DNA of 58,434 bases from a virus, in IMG/VR virus record IMGVR_UViG_3300035193_000026, positions 1 to 58,434 of that record. One strand, written 5' to 3'. Shown one piece after another: positions 8,951-17,672 of the stretch. How positions within the stretch are numbered: the stretch's first letter is position 1; the number at the start of each line of letters is the position of its first letter. The position numbers and the translations under genes are program-made. The notes beneath the pieces were generated by a model, which saw nothing but the letters and a program-made list of their open reading frames with translations, searched no databases and was not told the origin of the DNA.

Positions 8951-9433
8951 ATGTTTAATTTAGCTGAAGATGCAGAAGTTATAACCATACAGGCTGCGGC
9001 CACAGTTAGTAGTGTGGCAGCTACCGATATTATTAACATGAAGAATTATCACAAGGTATCATTTATCGTAACTACGGGTACAGTTACGGTAGGTGGCGGT
9101 ATATCAGTAAGACAGATGGACTCTGTTTCTGATACAGTTGCGAGTGAATCAAGGCTTGGAATTGACTGTTACTGGGAAAAAACTGCGGCTGCTTCCGGTG
9201 CCCATACAAAGACAGCGGCTGATTCTTTATCATCTTATGGCGGTATAACGGTGGCTAATGGAGATGACAGCAAACAGTATATATTCGAGGTCAGAGGTGA
9301 TCAGCTTGATTCAAGTAATAACTGTATTGCTTTGAGTTTTGATGATTCGACCTGGAATGCTGCTCTCGTATCTGTTACAGCAGTTTGTCATCCGAGATAT
9401 CATCAGGCACAGCCGGTAACGGCACTGGCATAA
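8951..9433 (+). CDS. Probable capsid-associated or decoration protein, 160 aa
   Basis: Placed directly after the capsid gene with a strong AAAGGAG site. The protein is rich in Ala, Val, Thr and Ser with alternating hydrophobic spacing, suggesting a beta sandwich. No cysteine pattern or catalytic motif is apparent. Head-decoration is inferred from position and composition; I do not recognise a named family. Confidence 0.6.
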   Translation: MFNLAEDAEVITIQAAATVSSVAATDIINMKNYHKVSFIVTTGTVTVGGGISVRQMDSVSDTVASESRLGIDCYWEKTAAASGAHTKTAADSLSSYGGITVANGDDSKQYIFEVRGDQLDSSNNCIALSFDDSTWNAALVSVTAVCHPRYHQAQPVTALA

Positions 9434-9459
9434 ACTTTAAAACCGGGAGATAAAATAAT

Positions 9460-10263
9460 ATGGCATTATATAACGAAATTGCGAGACGTGACATTTTAAT
9501 GATGTGTTTTGACCTTCTTAAACAGGGGGTTTTAAAACAAAGAGACGTTGACGGAAAGCTGGAATTTAATAATCCTGCTCCGGCATGGGATGTACCTTGG
9601 CATTTTACTGTACAAAAAGCTGATTTAAACTGTCAGCTTTGGAGTAAAGTAATGTTCAATGTTGTTTTTAAAAAGGTTCCTGTATCTATGCAAAATGGAA
9701 CGGTATGGGTTCCCTCCGGATGTCAGAATTGTTTTAAAATAGTAGCAAGGCCAAAGACAATAAAGCAGTTATTCGCCATTGTTAAGCTACAGAAAAGGCT
9801 CGATATCGCGTCTAAGTGTGGAATTGAACATAGAGCGCATGTTTTCGGAAATTACGGAGCATACTGGTATAATAGAGGACTTGAAGAGGGATTAAAGAAT
9901 TATAAAGTAGTAAGACAGGCGATAGACGAAGATCCTTTGCTCGGTCCTGATATCAAGGTAATATTAAAACGCTCATGTACTGAAATGGAAATGACAGCCG
10001 GACCATCTGACAAGTGGGCTATATCAAAAGAGCAGATGGAAATCGAAGCACTTGTATATTCAACGTTCAATATTGATAATGTTGAACGTAAGCAGTCACG
10101 TCAAGCAGTTGATTATGTACATGCCCGATGGATAGAATATGCCTATCAGTGGGGTGATGAAACAGTATTTGAATTTCTTGATCCTGAAAAACCGATTTAT
10201 AAACCATTGGTGACATATCATCATCAAATAGAAAAACCTGAAAAGGAGAACAATAATGAATAA
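9460..10263 (+). CDS. Hypothetical head-module protein, 267 aa
   Basis: No family recognised. It is more helical and charged than its neighbours, with several cysteines (NCQLW, SGCQNCF, SKCGI) and many aromatic residues, including a Tyr/Trp-rich stretch near GNYGAYWYNRGLEEGL. It overlaps the next gene by 8 nt, so the two are probably coupled. Position between capsid and connector genes suggests a structural or assembly role. Confidence 0.6.
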   Translation: MALYNEIARRDILMMCFDLLKQGVLKQRDVDGKLEFNNPAPAWDVPWHFTVQKADLNCQLWSKVMFNVVFKKVPVSMQNGTVWVPSGCQNCFKIVARPKTIKQLFAIVKLQKRLDIASKCGIEHRAHVFGNYGAYWYNRGLEEGLKNYKVVRQAIDEDPLLGPDIKVILKRSCTEMEMTAGPSDKWAISKEQMEIEALVYSTFNIDNVERKQSRQAVDYVHARWIEYAYQWGDETVFEFLDPEKPIYKPLVTYHHQIEKPEKENNNE

Positions 10264-10804
10264 TGTAAAATGTACAGAAAAGGGAGGATGGCAAATATTC
10301 TCCGGTGCGCCTCAAATGATAAGTGCTGGTGGTATATTGACTGGGGCTAATCAGCAAGTCGCAAATAGTGCTACTGAAACAGCCGTGGTGACTGAGACTG
10401 TGTATGGCTATACCCTTAATACTGTTGGTCAGACATTCCGGGTCACACTTGTAGGAGAGATATCTTCCAGTGGATCAGGTGATATAACTCTAACCCTCAG
10501 GTATGGAACTACTGATATCCTTGCAGTGGTCACAACCGCACTTGCAAATGAGGATGATAAGCCATTCAAACTTGAATATTTTGGAAGAGTTTTGACAGCC
10601 GGAGCAACCGGAAAAGTATTATGCACTGGACTTGGTTATTTTTTCCAGGGAACGCCTCTTACTTTTATGACTGATACGGCTAATACAGGGGCAACAGTTG
10701 ATTTAACAGCAGATGGCAGTCTAAATGTCACAGCACATTGGGATAACGCGAGTGCAGATGACGATATAATTGTGACTGCTGCTGCTATAGAGTTTTTCGA
10801 TTAA
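10256..10804 (+). CDS. Probable structural (decoration-like) beta protein, 182 aa
   Basis: Starts inside the end of the previous gene with AAGGAG eight nt upstream. The protein is Thr/Gly/Ala-rich with regular beta spacing and resembles phage decoration or carbohydrate-facing proteins in composition (ITLTLRYGTTDI, then LTADGSLNVTAHW). Its position before the structured RNA at 10821 suggests it ends one translational unit of the head module. Confidence 0.6.
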   Translation: MNNVKCTEKGGWQIFSGAPQMISAGGILTGANQQVANSATETAVVTETVYGYTLNTVGQTFRVTLVGEISSSGSGDITLTLRYGTTDILAVVTTALANEDDKPFKLEYFGRVLTAGATGKVLCTGLGYFFQGTPLTFMTDTANTGATVDLTADGSLNVTAHWDNASADDDIIVTAAAIEFFD

Positions 10805-10820
10805 TAATCGATAAATGCTC

Positions 10821-10881
10821 ACTCGGACAAACGGCTACCTCCCCGTTAAAGGCGCGACTCTCCCGGCGCGCCTGTCCGAGT
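10821..10881 (+). ncRNA. Candidate three-way-junction RNA element
   Basis: A GC-rich island between two late genes folds without mismatch into three stems. P1 is ACTCGGACA (10821-10829) with TGTCCGAGT (10873-10881). P2 is AACGG/CCGTT (10830-10834, 10843-10847). P3 is GGCGCG/CGCGCC (10851-10856, 10867-10872). Stems abut with only AAA joining P2 and P3. Loops CTACCTCC and ACTCTCCCGG are complementary to purine-rich ribosome sites; GGGAGA occurs twice downstream (10892-10897, 10902-10907). There is no adjacent U-run, so it does not look like a terminator. Confidence 0.6.
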
Positions 10882-10911
10882 TCCACTTTTCGGGAGAAAA
10901 CGGGAGATGTT

Positions 10912-11235
10912 ATGAAATTGTTTATTGCTGAAAGGGTAGCTTTATTAAATATACTACCAAAAGAAGGAAGTTTTTTAACTTATAAAGCCGTACAAGGTTT
11001 AAAGGATCAGCTATCGGCATCTGATGAAGAGACGTCAGAGCTTGGAATAAAAACTGATGAAGCTGGTCACATGTTTTGGAATAGTACCCTTGATAAGGGG
11101 AAAGAAATTGAAATATCCGAAACAGCAAATAACATTATCATTGAAGGACTTAGGAAATTTAATCCTGAAGATGAAAACATACCTTTCATATATTGGGATC
11201 TTAAAGAAAAATTTATCCCTGGAGATGGTGAGTAA
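10912..11235 (+). CDS. Hypothetical protein, 107 aa
   Basis: Starts with GGGAGA upstream, just after the structured RNA element. The protein is helical and acidic, with no cysteine or membrane segment. It ends immediately before the connector gene (TAA then ATG), which suggests a head-completion or assembly partner. No family recognised. Confidence 0.65.
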   Translation: MKLFIAERVALLNILPKEGSFLTYKAVQGLKDQLSASDEETSELGIKTDEAGHMFWNSTLDKGKEIEISETANNIIIEGLRKFNPEDENIPFIYWDLKEKFIPGDGE

Positions 11236-12192
11236 ATGCAAATAGAACTCATAACCGCCCCGAGTGTAGAACCAGTAACCTTGAGTGAACTAAAGTTGCA
11301 TTTGCGTTTAAATTCCGGGTCATTTGCTGATAATGTTGACGAAACTCAATCATTAGTGCCGGATAGTTACGCTATTGCGGATAACTACACTACGCATGTA
11401 GGCGATGGCGTTGATGTTTTGGGGTATTCTGCTGTTGTGGTTTTGAATTCCGGAGAAAATCAGGCAACCGGGACCGTAGATGTCAAAATACAGGAATCAG
11501 ACGATGATATAACTTATACTGATTGGACAGGCGGGGCATTTACACAGGTTACAACTGCCAATGATAATGCAATCCAGGAAAAGGCGTATACTGGCACAAA
11601 ACAATATATTCGGACAGTGGCAAAGGTTCTTTTGGCCTCTTGTGAGTTCGGGACAACGGTAATTAGACAGGCGGCTACGTCTATTGAGGATGATCTTTTA
11701 ACGGAAGATATAAAAACATCCAGACGTGACGTTGAGAATGACACGCGAAGAGCATTGATAACCCAAACATGGGACTATTTTTTAAATAAATTCCCATGTG
11801 ATGACTTTATCAAGATACCATTTGGCAATCTGCAAAGTGTTACATATATAAAATACACTAATTCAGCTGGAACTCAAACGACAATGACAGTAGGCACAGA
11901 TTATTTGGTTGAGACAAACGGTGATCAATGCGGCGGGGTAGTTTTGCCTTATGGTATTTCATGGCCTTCATTCACTGCATATCCATCAAAACCGATAGTG
12001 ATAAGGTTTATATGTGGGTATGGTGATCTAGGAAGTGATGTCCCAGCAACAGCTAAACAGGCAATAAAAAGACGTGCTGCTGTTTACTATGAATCCAGGG
12101 GAGAGGATGTTGTGGGTTTATCGGTTGTTGAGGATAAAGTTTACAACCGACTTATAAACAATGTGCCGATACTTTATGATGAGTTTGATTAA
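11236..12192 (+). CDS. Head-tail connector (gp6-like) with an inserted beta domain
   Basis: 318 residues. The N-terminal LITAPSVEPVTLSELKLHLR and the later DIKTSRRDVENDTRRALITQ match gp6-like adaptor proteins that bind under the portal. The C-terminal part with FICGYGDL and KQAIKRRAAVYYESRGED also fits. Between them, residues about 35-150 form an extra block with VDVKIQESDDDITYTDW and IRTVAKVLL, which looks like a separate beta domain of decoration type. The protein is therefore nearly twice the usual length. It links the portal to the head-closure protein. Confidence 0.8.
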   Translation: MQIELITAPSVEPVTLSELKLHLRLNSGSFADNVDETQSLVPDSYAIADNYTTHVGDGVDVLGYSAVVVLNSGENQATGTVDVKIQESDDDITYTDWTGGAFTQVTTANDNAIQEKAYTGTKQYIRTVAKVLLASCEFGTTVIRQAATSIEDDLLTEDIKTSRRDVENDTRRALITQTWDYFLNKFPCDDFIKIPFGNLQSVTYIKYTNSAGTQTTMTVGTDYLVETNGDQCGGVVLPYGISWPSFTAYPSKPIVIRFICGYGDLGSDVPATAKQAIKRRAAVYYESRGEDVVGLSVVEDKVYNRLINNVPILYDEFD

Positions 12193-12225
12193 GACAATAA
12201 GGAAGATAAAAAAGGAGATAGAAAG

Positions 12226-12570
12226 ATGTTTTATATTAAAATTATTGATCAGGAAGTAACAAAGGAAGAGAATGAAAACGGACATTGCATTGAGGACATT
12301 AAAAATTCAATTGTACATAATTATTCGGTGGACACATATTCTTTATTTCCAAGTCTACCGGTTGGGGGCACTGAAAAACCAGGGGATTACAAATTGTATG
12401 ATATTCGATCAAATTTTCCAATCAAAGAGATTAATATTGCTCTGAAAAAAAATGATGAAAAAAATGATTGGGATCAGGTATTGTCATTTCCTGTTGATTC
12501 GGATGATAGGGTAGTTGAAATATATGTAATGAATGAAAATGGCAAAACACTTAACAGGTTTATCTTTTAA
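12226..12570 (+). CDS. Hypothetical protein, 114 aa
   Basis: Follows AAAGGAG. The sequence alternates polar and hydrophobic residues and ends in strands (VVEIYVMNENGKTLNRFIF). No family recognised. It lies between the connector and head-closure genes and is probably a minor structural or regulatory protein of that module. Confidence 0.55.
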   Translation: MFYIKIIDQEVTKEENENGHCIEDIKNSIVHNYSVDTYSLFPSLPVGGTEKPGDYKLYDIRSNFPIKEINIALKKNDEKNDWDQVLSFPVDSDDRVVEIYVMNENGKTLNRFIF

Positions 12571-12613
12571 TTAACAATTTTACCCTTATTGTCTTAAAAA
12601 TGAAAGTTTGATT

Positions 12614-12940
12614 ATGCGTGCTGGAAGAATGGATAGGCTTATAACAATAAAAGCCAAAATGAAAACAACAAACGATTTTGGAGAGGAAATTATTGTTTAT
12701 TCAACCCTTGCTTCTAACGTATGGGCTGAACGACTTGAATTAAGGGGATCTGAGAGATGGAATGCTCAGCAGATCGTCCCTGAAATAACATGCAAATACC
12801 GGATACGATACCGAAATGATATAAATGCTCAGTGCATTGTTGTTGATGAAGCTGGCAGAGAATATGATATTCAACCTCCTCTTGAAATAGGTCGGAGGCA
12901 GGGTCTTGAGCTTTTTTGTTCAGTGAGGAGTGATAATTAG
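12614..12940 (+). CDS. Head closure / head-tail adaptor protein
   Basis: 108 residues from ATG 12614, the start used by relatives (MRAGRMDRLITI). A TTG two codons earlier is possible. The pattern of LITI, DFGEEIIVY, VWAERLELRG and late YDIQPPLEIGRRQGLELFC matches SPP1 gp16/HK97 gp7-like closure proteins. It plugs the portal after packaging and joins the tail. The ribosome site is weak (GAAAG). Confidence 0.82.
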   Translation: MRAGRMDRLITIKAKMKTTNDFGEEIIVYSTLASNVWAERLELRGSERWNAQQIVPEITCKYRIRYRNDINAQCIVVDEAGREYDIQPPLEIGRRQGLELFCSVRSDN

Positions 12941-12942
12941 CG

Positions 12943-13209
12943 ATGATCAATAAAAATAAACTTGAACACATTCATTGCCCTGATGACGGAAGGGGCAGAA
13001 GAAGGGTATTTATCAATAATAAAGAAATACATCGGTGCTTTTATGCAAATATAAAAAAGGGAACAGCTGATATTTATAGAACAGATAATAAGGGGTTAGT
13101 CATATTAGATAAGCACAAAAAAAGAATTTTATCAAAAAGGCTTTATGGAAAAATAGAAATAATTCCAATTGAGGAAAATAATAATGGCACAGCAGGCATT
13201 CAAATTTGA
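12943..13209 (+). CDS. Hypothetical protein, 88 aa
   Basis: The ATG follows the previous stop by two nt, with AGGAG inside the end of that gene. Small, basic and beta-rich, with RRRVFINNKEIHRCF. It overlaps the start of the gp10-like gene by 26 nt. No family recognised. Confidence 0.6.
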   Translation: MINKNKLEHIHCPDDGRGRRRVFINNKEIHRCFYANIKKGTADIYRTDNKGLVILDKHKKRILSKRLYGKIEIIPIEENNNGTAGIQI

Positions 13210-13708
13210 AATAAAAGGGATTAAAGAATTGCTTGACGCTTTTGATCAACTCCCAACTATGTCAATGAAAAAAAATGTCATAAGAAAGGCACTGAAAAAA
13301 GCGGCTGAGCCGGTCAAGGAATTAGCTCAAACAAATGCCAGAGGAGGTGTTTTGATTGATAACCCAGAGGTATTGGCTAATTCAATAAAAGTAACTTCAA
13401 ATTTAAAAAGGTCTCAGAGAAGCGGATTTGACAAGTCGAGAGTAACTATGTACGTCGGGTCGAGTTCTCCACTCGCGCATTTATTTGAATTTGGGACAGC
13501 AGAACGATACAAGAAAAGTGGGTCAGCTACAGGTTATATACCTGCCATGCCTTTTATGCGTCCAGCGTGGGATTCTAAAAAACGAGTCGCTCTGAAAATA
13601 TTTAAAGAAGAAATGTGGATTGCAATACAAAAAGCTGCAAGATTACTGGCTAAAAAGGCAGCTAAGGGAACATTAACAGCTAAACAAATAGCTGGGTTAA
13701 GAAGATGA
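13184..13708 (+). CDS. HK97 gp10-like neck/tail protein
   Basis: 174 residues from ATG 13184, preferred because GAGG precedes it and the family begins near FEIKGIKELLDAFDQLP. Other hallmarks are the helix KKAAEPVKELAQTNA, the strand VTMYVGSSSPLAHLFEFGTAER and the MPFMRPAWDSKK segment. These proteins form part of the neck or tail completion ring. It overlaps the next gene by ATGA. Confidence 0.88.
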   Translation: MAQQAFKFEIKGIKELLDAFDQLPTMSMKKNVIRKALKKAAEPVKELAQTNARGGVLIDNPEVLANSIKVTSNLKRSQRSGFDKSRVTMYVGSSSPLAHLFEFGTAERYKKSGSATGYIPAMPFMRPAWDSKKRVALKIFKEEMWIAIQKAARLLAKKAAKGTLTAKQIAGLRR

Positions 13709-14088
13709 TTGAATCAGGATTGAGAACAATATTGATAAATGATTCTACTATATCAGCCATAACTACACGCTGTTATCCAGTTATGATTCCTCAATCCCCT
13801 GTTTACCCCTTGATTCTTTATACTAAAATATCAGGTATGCGGGACCATGCATTGGAAGGTCCTTCCGGTATGGCGCATCCCAGATTTCAAATTGAAGCAT
13901 GGGCTGAAACATATGATGAAGCAAAGGGCTTATCAGAAGCAATCAGAAGTGCTCTTGATGGATATACAGGAACATCTGATAGCACCTATATAGGATCATG
14001 TTTACTCGATTCTGAAAGAGATATTTATGAGAGTGAAATCGATGTTTTCAGAATTTTACAGGATTATATTATTTGGCATAACGAATAA
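13705..14088 (+). CDS. DUF3168-like tail completion protein
   Basis: 127 residues. The N-terminal short helix (GLRTILINDSTISAIT), the PQSPVYPLILYTKISG strand and the FQIEAWAETYDEAKGLSEAI helix fit the tail-terminator/completion family that caps the tail tube. It is coupled to gp10 by ATGA and followed by the tail tube gene, as in many siphoviruses. Confidence 0.85.
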   Translation: MIESGLRTILINDSTISAITTRCYPVMIPQSPVYPLILYTKISGMRDHALEGPSGMAHPRFQIEAWAETYDEAKGLSEAIRSALDGYTGTSDSTYIGSCLLDSERDIYESEIDVFRILQDYIIWHNE

Positions 14089-14103
14089 AAAGGAGAAAAA
14101 TTT

Positions 14104-14742
14104 ATGGCTATAGAATCACAATCAACTACTGTAGAAATAGGCACTGGATCAGGAGGAGCTAAGACAATAACCGATATTTCTTTGGCTAATCCAACTATAT
14201 TAACTTCGGCAGCTCATGGTTTGAGTAATGGTGATGTAGTTACTGCCGCGCTATTTGCCGGGGCTGATGCTGCCAGTATAAATGCTTTATCGTGGGTTGT
14301 AAAGTATGTAACCACAGACACTTTTGCAATTGAGCTTGATAGTACGTCGTTGACAATTGATGACAATAGCAACACTGCAACGATGACACCTGTTACATGG
14401 ACTACAATAGGAGAGGTAACAGATTTTTCGGGGCCTGATGGTTCTGCGTCTGAGATTGATGTATCACATCTCACAAGTACATCAAAAGAATTTATTATGG
14501 GCCTTCCTGATGAAGGATCTTTGTCATTGTCTGTAAATTGGGATACTTCAGATAGTGGTCAAGATGCTTGTGCAACAGCCAGAGCGGCTCGAACAGAAGA
14601 GGATTTTAAAATAACCTATTCTGATGCGTCGACTGCTACATTTACAGGATATGTAACAGGTATGAGTTCATCTGGTGGCGTTGATGGGAAAGTCAGCGGA
14701 TCAATATCTATACGTATAACTGATTCTATTACATGGGCTTAA
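14104..14742 (+). CDS. Major tail tube protein with an inserted FCCH-like domain
   Basis: 212 residues. The tube fold is visible in the C-terminal two thirds: TTIGEVTDFSGPDGSASEID, HLTSTSKEFIMGLPDEGSL and a closing VDGKVSGSISIRITDSI. Residues about 18-85 look like an extra FCCH-like module known from other phage structural proteins (ISLANPTILTSAAHGLSNGD, then TDTFAIEL). The protein polymerises into the tail tube; the extra module would lie on the tube surface. The start follows AAAGGAG. Confidence 0.85.
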   Translation: MAIESQSTTVEIGTGSGGAKTITDISLANPTILTSAAHGLSNGDVVTAALFAGADAASINALSWVVKYVTTDTFAIELDSTSLTIDDNSNTATMTPVTWTTIGEVTDFSGPDGSASEIDVSHLTSTSKEFIMGLPDEGSLSLSVNWDTSDSGQDACATARAARTEEDFKITYSDASTATFTGYVTGMSSSGGVDGKVSGSISIRITDSITWA

Positions 14743-14743
14743 T

Positions 14744-15106
14744 ATGAGTGCAATAACGGGAGAAAAAGAGCTTAAGATAGCAGGTAAGAAGTATATTCTC
14801 AGGTTTACATGGAAAGCCTTATCTGAAATATCAGAAAAGTATGGAGACAGTCCAAATATATTTAAACCAGAGGTCGTATCAGATATAGCCTCAATGGGAT
14901 TGATTGACAAATATCCTGATATGACCCCTGATAAAATTATGGAAATTTCACCTCCGCTGATTCCATTTGCTAATGAAATTCAGCAGGCTATGACTTGGGC
15001 GTATTTTGGTGATAAAGATATACCTAAAATTGAAATTGATGAAAAAAAAAATCTGTCAAAAACTGGATTATTCAGTCGTATGAAAATGCTGTTCAGGCGG
15101 GAATAA
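14744..15106 (+). CDS. Tail assembly chaperone, short form (gpG-like)
   Basis: 120 residues, starting two nt after the tube gene stop. It shows KELKIAGKKYILRFTWKALSEI, a pattern seen in tail assembly chaperones. It ends in a lysine-rich tail after a run of ten A. The gene overlaps the frame of a downstream piece through a -1 slippery site, exactly as lambda gpG/gpGT. The protein folds onto the tape measure before tube assembly. Confidence 0.8.
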   Translation: MSAITGEKELKIAGKKYILRFTWKALSEISEKYGDSPNIFKPEVVSDIASMGLIDKYPDMTPDKIMEISPPLIPFANEIQQAMTWAYFGDKDIPKIEIDEKKNLSKTGLFSRMKMLFRRE

Positions 15107-15330
15107 ATCCTATTGAATTCTGGGATATGACTCCCTATTTAACAAGGTATGCTGTCAGAGCATTAAATAATAGATGTAGAATAAATGCTTGGATGATAGC
15201 AAGATTTTCAAGAGTAAAAAAGATACCTGAATTAGAAGATATTTTGATTGCGGATAAACCTGAAAGAGATCATAGCCAGATGGAAAAAGATATGAAGCGC
15301 GCTTTAAGAAATTACAGAGGTAAAAGATAA
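14744..15330 (+). CDS. Tail assembly chaperone, frameshifted long form (gpGT-like)
   Basis: The -1 frame is open from the A-run at 15042-15051 to the stop at 15328-15330. After slipping at A AAA AAA (15043-15049) the reading continues as SVKNWIIQSYENAVQAG, then INPIEFWDMTPYLTRYAVR, giving a product of about 195 residues. The internal ATG at 15127 could also give a 67-residue protein, but the absence of a ribosome site favours frameshift expression. The T part recruits tail tube subunits in lambda. Coordinates include both frames. Confidence 0.8.
15043..15049 (+). promoter_or_regulatory. -1 ribosomal frameshift site A AAA AAA
   Basis: Zero-frame codons read GAA AAA AAA AAT. The heptamer A AAA AAA allows both tRNAs to re-pair in the -1 frame. 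I saw no strong downstream stem, so stimulation, if any, is not obvious. Confidence 0.75.
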
Positions 15331-17312
15331 TGCCATCGGAACCCATTGGCGCACTCAGGGCTGAGCTTTCTGCTGGTCATGTTCAGTTCGCCAACGACAT
15401 GAAAAAGGCAAAAGATGCTGTCAAATCTAATGCTTCAGGCATGTCTATTGCAATGGATAAGGTAGGTAAAAAATTTACTGAAGCAACGACCGCCCTTAAT
15501 AAATATGCTGGTTATGCTGTTGCAGGGGCTATTGTTGCTACGACTGCTTTTATAAAGAAACAGATCAATATAGCTGATGAAATGGGGAAGCTTGCACAAG
15601 CCACAGGTACAACTTCTGAATATCTATCTTCTATGGCACTTGTTGCTTCCCAAGGAGGTACTACACTTGAAACTGTAGCAAAAGGTGTTAAAAGGCTTTC
15701 ACAAAATTTATATGACGCCAGGGATGGTCTCAAAACTTCTAAGCAATCTTTTGATGATTTAGGGATAACAGTAACAGATAGCAGTGGGGCACTCAAAAAA
15801 GCTGACCAAGTAATATTAGAGATAGCAGATAAATTTAAAAATCTAGAGGACGGTTCAGAAAAGACAGCTTATGCTATGAAGTTATTTGGTAAGGCCGGTA
15901 CGGATCTTATTCCTATTTTAAATGGAGGCAGCTCCGGGATAGAGGGTTTACAGCAAAAAGCCCAGGAGATGGGGCTTGTAATATCGACAGAAACGGCTCT
16001 TCAAGCCGCTTATCTCAATGACCAACTTGATTTACTAACCAAAAGCGCACAGGGTACAGGCCGGAGTCTAGCTTTGCAGCTTGTCCCATGGCTTAATGAT
16101 ACCTTCGCTATTCTTAAATACACAAAAGAAGAATCCGGGGCATTGATGGCGTCATGGGTAGCTCTTGGAGCTGTAGGTGATGCGATATTCGGTAGATCGA
16201 CCCAACAGAAAATAAATGAACTCAAAAAATCAATAGAAGCGCAAGAAAAAGCTATGGGGAAATTACTCCCTTATAACAGCCCTTCAGAACAAAAAAAAGT
16301 ATTAGAAAGTTTAAAACAACAACTTGCTGATCTAGAGACACAAAAACAGAAAGAAGATAACGCTGATAAAGCAAGGATGGAGGCATCACTAAAACGATCA
16401 AAGGAAGAAGCAGAGCAAAGGCGCAAAAACACAGAAGCGTTAATCAAGCAATCTGAGGCTAGATTTAAAGCCGCTGAAAAGGAAAGAATAATAGAGGAAG
16501 CTGAAAAGGAAAGAATAAGACTTATAGAATTAAAGAAGAAAGCACTTGAAGATGAGGGCCGTGTATTAACTGAATCAGTTATGACCCCTACAGAGATATA
16601 TGCAAAGACCATCGAAAATATAAATATGTTGCTTGATGAAGGGGTAATAAGTCAGGAAACTTATAATAGGGCTATTAATAAAGCTGGTGAAGAACTAAAT
16701 AAATTAGGCGAAGCAGGGGCAAATGTTTTTGAAGAACTTGGAAAGCAAATTGAAGGGTGGGGCAGAGATAGTGCAAGGGCAATAACCGACTTTGCATTAG
16801 AGGGCAAAGGTTCATTTTCTGACATGATTCAATCTATGATTGCTGAAATGCTTCAGATGATAATATATCAAAAAATGATGGCTCCTTTATTTAACGCTTT
16901 TGGAGGTTGGGTAAGTGGATTGGGTGGTGCAACTCCTAGTGCACATGGTAACGTATTTTCAAATGGCAAATTAATACCATTCGCATCTGGTGGTATAGTA
17001 AATAAGCCTACTATATTTCCAATGGCTCAAGGTGTTGGTTTAATGGGCGAAGCAGGGGCAGAGGCTATTATGCCATTAACTCGGGTTGGTGGTGATCTTG
17101 GAGTTAAAGCTGTGGGTGGGGGTATGGTTGTTAACATAATAAATAATACCGGGTCAGATGTGAAAACCTCTGAACGAAAAACAGCTAATGGCGTTGAACT
17201 TGATGTTTTAATTGATCAGGCTGTTGCTAAAAATATAGGTCAGATGGGGTCACAATCTAATAAGGCTATTCGACAGAGTTTCGGAGCTAAAAATCAATTG
17301 ACAAGGAGATAA
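15330..17312 (+). CDS. Tape measure protein
   Basis: 660 residues, starting on TAATG shared with the chaperone stop. The N-terminal part resembles lambda-type tape measures (LRAELSAGHVQFANDMKKAKDA), followed by a hydrophobic segment (YAGYAVAGAIVATTAFI), a long charged coiled coil (about 290-420) and a C-terminal domain with ASGGIVNKPTIFP and GEAGAEAIMPL, a tape-measure hallmark. At about 0.15 nm per residue the tail would be near 100 nm; this scaling is general knowledge, the length is inference. Confidence 0.92.
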   Translation: MPSEPIGALRAELSAGHVQFANDMKKAKDAVKSNASGMSIAMDKVGKKFTEATTALNKYAGYAVAGAIVATTAFIKKQINIADEMGKLAQATGTTSEYLSSMALVASQGGTTLETVAKGVKRLSQNLYDARDGLKTSKQSFDDLGITVTDSSGALKKADQVILEIADKFKNLEDGSEKTAYAMKLFGKAGTDLIPILNGGSSGIEGLQQKAQEMGLVISTETALQAAYLNDQLDLLTKSAQGTGRSLALQLVPWLNDTFAILKYTKEESGALMASWVALGAVGDAIFGRSTQQKINELKKSIEAQEKAMGKLLPYNSPSEQKKVLESLKQQLADLETQKQKEDNADKARMEASLKRSKEEAEQRRKNTEALIKQSEARFKAAEKERIIEEAEKERIRLIELKKKALEDEGRVLTESVMTPTEIYAKTIENINMLLDEGVISQETYNRAINKAGEELNKLGEAGANVFEELGKQIEGWGRDSARAITDFALEGKGSFSDMIQSMIAEMLQMIIYQKMMAPLFNAFGGWVSGLGGATPSAHGNVFSNGKLIPFASGGIVNKPTIFPMAQGVGLMGEAGAEAIMPLTRVGGDLGVKAVGGGMVVNIINNTGSDVKTSERKTANGVELDVLIDQAVAKNIGQMGSQSNKAIRQSFGAKNQLTRR

Positions 17313-17315
17313 GAT

Positions 17316-17672
17316 ATGGCTGTACCTGACTGGCATATTGACCTGCCTCAAGAATTATTAGTAGACGGTTATGGTGAATCTCCTGCGGATATCACTATAG
17401 AAAGTAATATGGACATAGGTCCTGCTAAAGTTAGGAGAAGGTTTACAGCTGGAGTACGGCCTGTGTCTGGATATATTTTATTAACCTCAGCTCAACTTGC
17501 AACATTCAAAACATTTTATAATGATACTATTCTTGGAGGATCATTGAGATTTAATTGGACTGAACCACCAGCACATACAACATCATGTGAAATGAGATTC
17601 ACTGATACACCAAATTGGACTAAAGTTGGAGATTATTTTAAAATAGCAATGAATTTGGAGATATTACCATGA
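17316..17672 (+). CDS. Minor tail protein (gpM-like position)
   Basis: 118 residues. The pattern DWHIDLPQELLVDGYGESPAD, RRRFTAGVRPVSGYILLT and FKTFYNDTILGGSLRFNW suggests a beta-sandwich minor tail protein. In lambda the same position is occupied by gpM, which joins tube and tip. The call comes mainly from position; the motif set is recognisable across phages but lacks an assigned reaction. Confidence 0.75.
   Translation: MAVPDWHIDLPQELLVDGYGESPADITIESNMDIGPAKVRRRFTAGVRPVSGYILLTSAQLATFKTFYNDTILGGSLRFNWTEPPAHTTSCEMRFTDTPNWTKVGDYFKIAMNLEILP

Noticed and set aside
10821-10881. A tRNA gene in the GC-rich island
   Set aside because: The fold has three stems but no anticodon arm or TpsiC motif, and it is too short for a cloverleaf.
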